Below are positions 5,361 through 5,687 of a DNA stretch of 5,687 nucleotides, one piece after another. The stretch covers positions 1-5,687 of the forward strand of contig VGAV01000177.1 of the NCBI GenBank assembly GCA_016870695.1, in the 5' to 3' direction. Position numbers and translations under genes: made by a program. Positions within the stretch are counted from its first letter, which is position 1; each line of letters starts with the position of its first letter. The notes under the pieces are model-generated. The model was not told the DNA's origin. It was given only the letters and a program-made list of their open reading frames with translations, and did not search any database. Source of the DNA: Actinomycetota bacterium (GTDB taxonomy: Bacteria; Actinomycetota; Actinomycetes; Actinomycetales; Microbacteriaceae).

Positions 5361-5687
5361 ATGCGCTCGCCCGCCCTCGCTCCGATCGTCCTCTTCGCCG
5401 TCCTCCTCATCACGGCCACCGCCGCACCGCCCGCCCAGGCCGTGGGAGGCCCGCCCGGCGACGTCGACGGCGACACGGTCTCCGACACCGTCGAGCAGGT
5501 CGTCTGCGGCTCGGACACGTGCGCGACCGGCGCGGAGGACGTCGACGGCGACGGCATCCCGGACGTGGTCGAGGTGGTCTCGTGCGGGTCGACCACGTGC
5601 GCGGATCCCTGGGCGGACGTCGACGGCGACGGCATCCCGGACTACGTCGAACGCCTCGTCTGCGGGAGCGACACCTGCAGCGACGGC
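5361..5687 (+). CDS. Secreted protein with tandem EF-hand-like calcium-binding and paired-cysteine repeats (3' end outside window)
   Basis: The frame from ATG 5361 runs open to the window edge (109 codons), so the protein is incomplete. Residues 1-27 look like a Sec signal peptide: Arg2, a hydrophobic core at about 5-19, and AQA (25-27) before the probable cleavage site. The rest is a 26-residue repeat starting at residues 34, 60 and 86. Each copy begins DVDGD and follows DxDxDxxxDxxE, which matches the acidic positions 1, 3, 5, 9 and 12 of an EF-hand or dockerin-type calcium loop. Thrombospondin type 3 repeats look similar. Each copy then has CGSxTC (Cys49/54, 75/80, 101/106), suggesting one small disulfide loop per repeat. 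This implies an exported, calcium-stabilised, extended stalk or adhesive protein. Partners, total length and any cell-wall anchor cannot be seen. An in-frame GTG at 5340, directly after a TAG stop, is an alternative start that would add seven mostly charged residues. Confidence 0.8.
   Translation, partial: MRSPALAPIVLFAVLLITATAAPPAQAVGGPPGDVDGDTVSDTVEQVVCGSDTCATGAEDVDGDGIPDVVEVVSCGSTTCADPWADVDGDGIPDYVERLVCGSDTCSDG
5460..5687 (+). repeat. 78-bp coding tandem repeat, three copies, the last cut by the window edge
   Basis: Units start at 5460, 5538 and 5616, each with GACGTCGACGGCGAC. Units 2 and 3 are identical over their first 27 bp, then diverge while keeping the encoded VExxxCGSxTC pattern. 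Unit 1 differs in the middle of the loop (TVS instead of GIP). Such an array can gain or lose whole 26-residue modules by recombination without breaking the frame. Confidence 0.85.

Noticed and set aside
5327..5635. Minus-strand open frame opposite the secreted-protein gene
   Set aside because: It is the antisense shadow of the repeat-encoding gene. The plus strand has a signal peptide and patterned calcium/cysteine repeats.

Overview
The window is very GC-rich, its genes strongly prefer G or C at third codon positions, and several start codons lie only 6-8 nt behind a -10-like box with no Shine-Dalgarno sequence. This style, the gene order (DUF3039, pncB, murI, rph, rdgB) and the protein sequences suggest an actinobacterium, most likely Microbacteriaceae (Microbacterium or a relative). 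The taxonomic call rests on recognition, not on a database search.

Layout. Bases 1-896 hold the 3' part of a multi-pass membrane protein resembling an ABC-2 type exporter permease. A short DUF3039 gene (936-1202) follows behind its own leaderless-type promoter. It converges on pncB (nicotinate phosphoribosyltransferase, minus strand, 1237-2559), with a strong hairpin in the 34-bp gap. pncB and murI (2681-3499) are divergent. Their start codons sit behind identical TAGGCTGGC boxes that form an inverted repeat at the two ends of the 121-bp gap. murI, rph (3529-4257) and rdgB (4259-4855) look like one operon, with 29-bp and 1-bp gaps.

The conserved genes are housekeeping functions: NAD salvage (PncB), D-glutamate supply for peptidoglycan (MurI), tRNA 3'-end trimming (RNase PH) and removal of deaminated purine nucleotides (RdgB).

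The accessory part starts after rdgB. Bases 4856-5360 (about 505 bp) carry no convincing gene. They hold a 123-bp tandem repeat with two full copies, a partial third copy and probably a decayed leading stretch. A less GC-extreme stretch (5235-5360) follows, with several short hairpins and three CNGGTGR heptamers exactly 12 bp apart. It leads into a secreted protein (5361 to the window edge) made of 26-residue repeats. Each repeat has an EF-hand-like calcium loop (DxDxDxxxDxxE) and, where complete, a CGSxTC cysteine pair. The tandem repeat, the regulatory-looking leader and the repeat protein are the least ordinary parts of the window. I see no phage, insertion sequence, CRISPR array or stable RNA gene.
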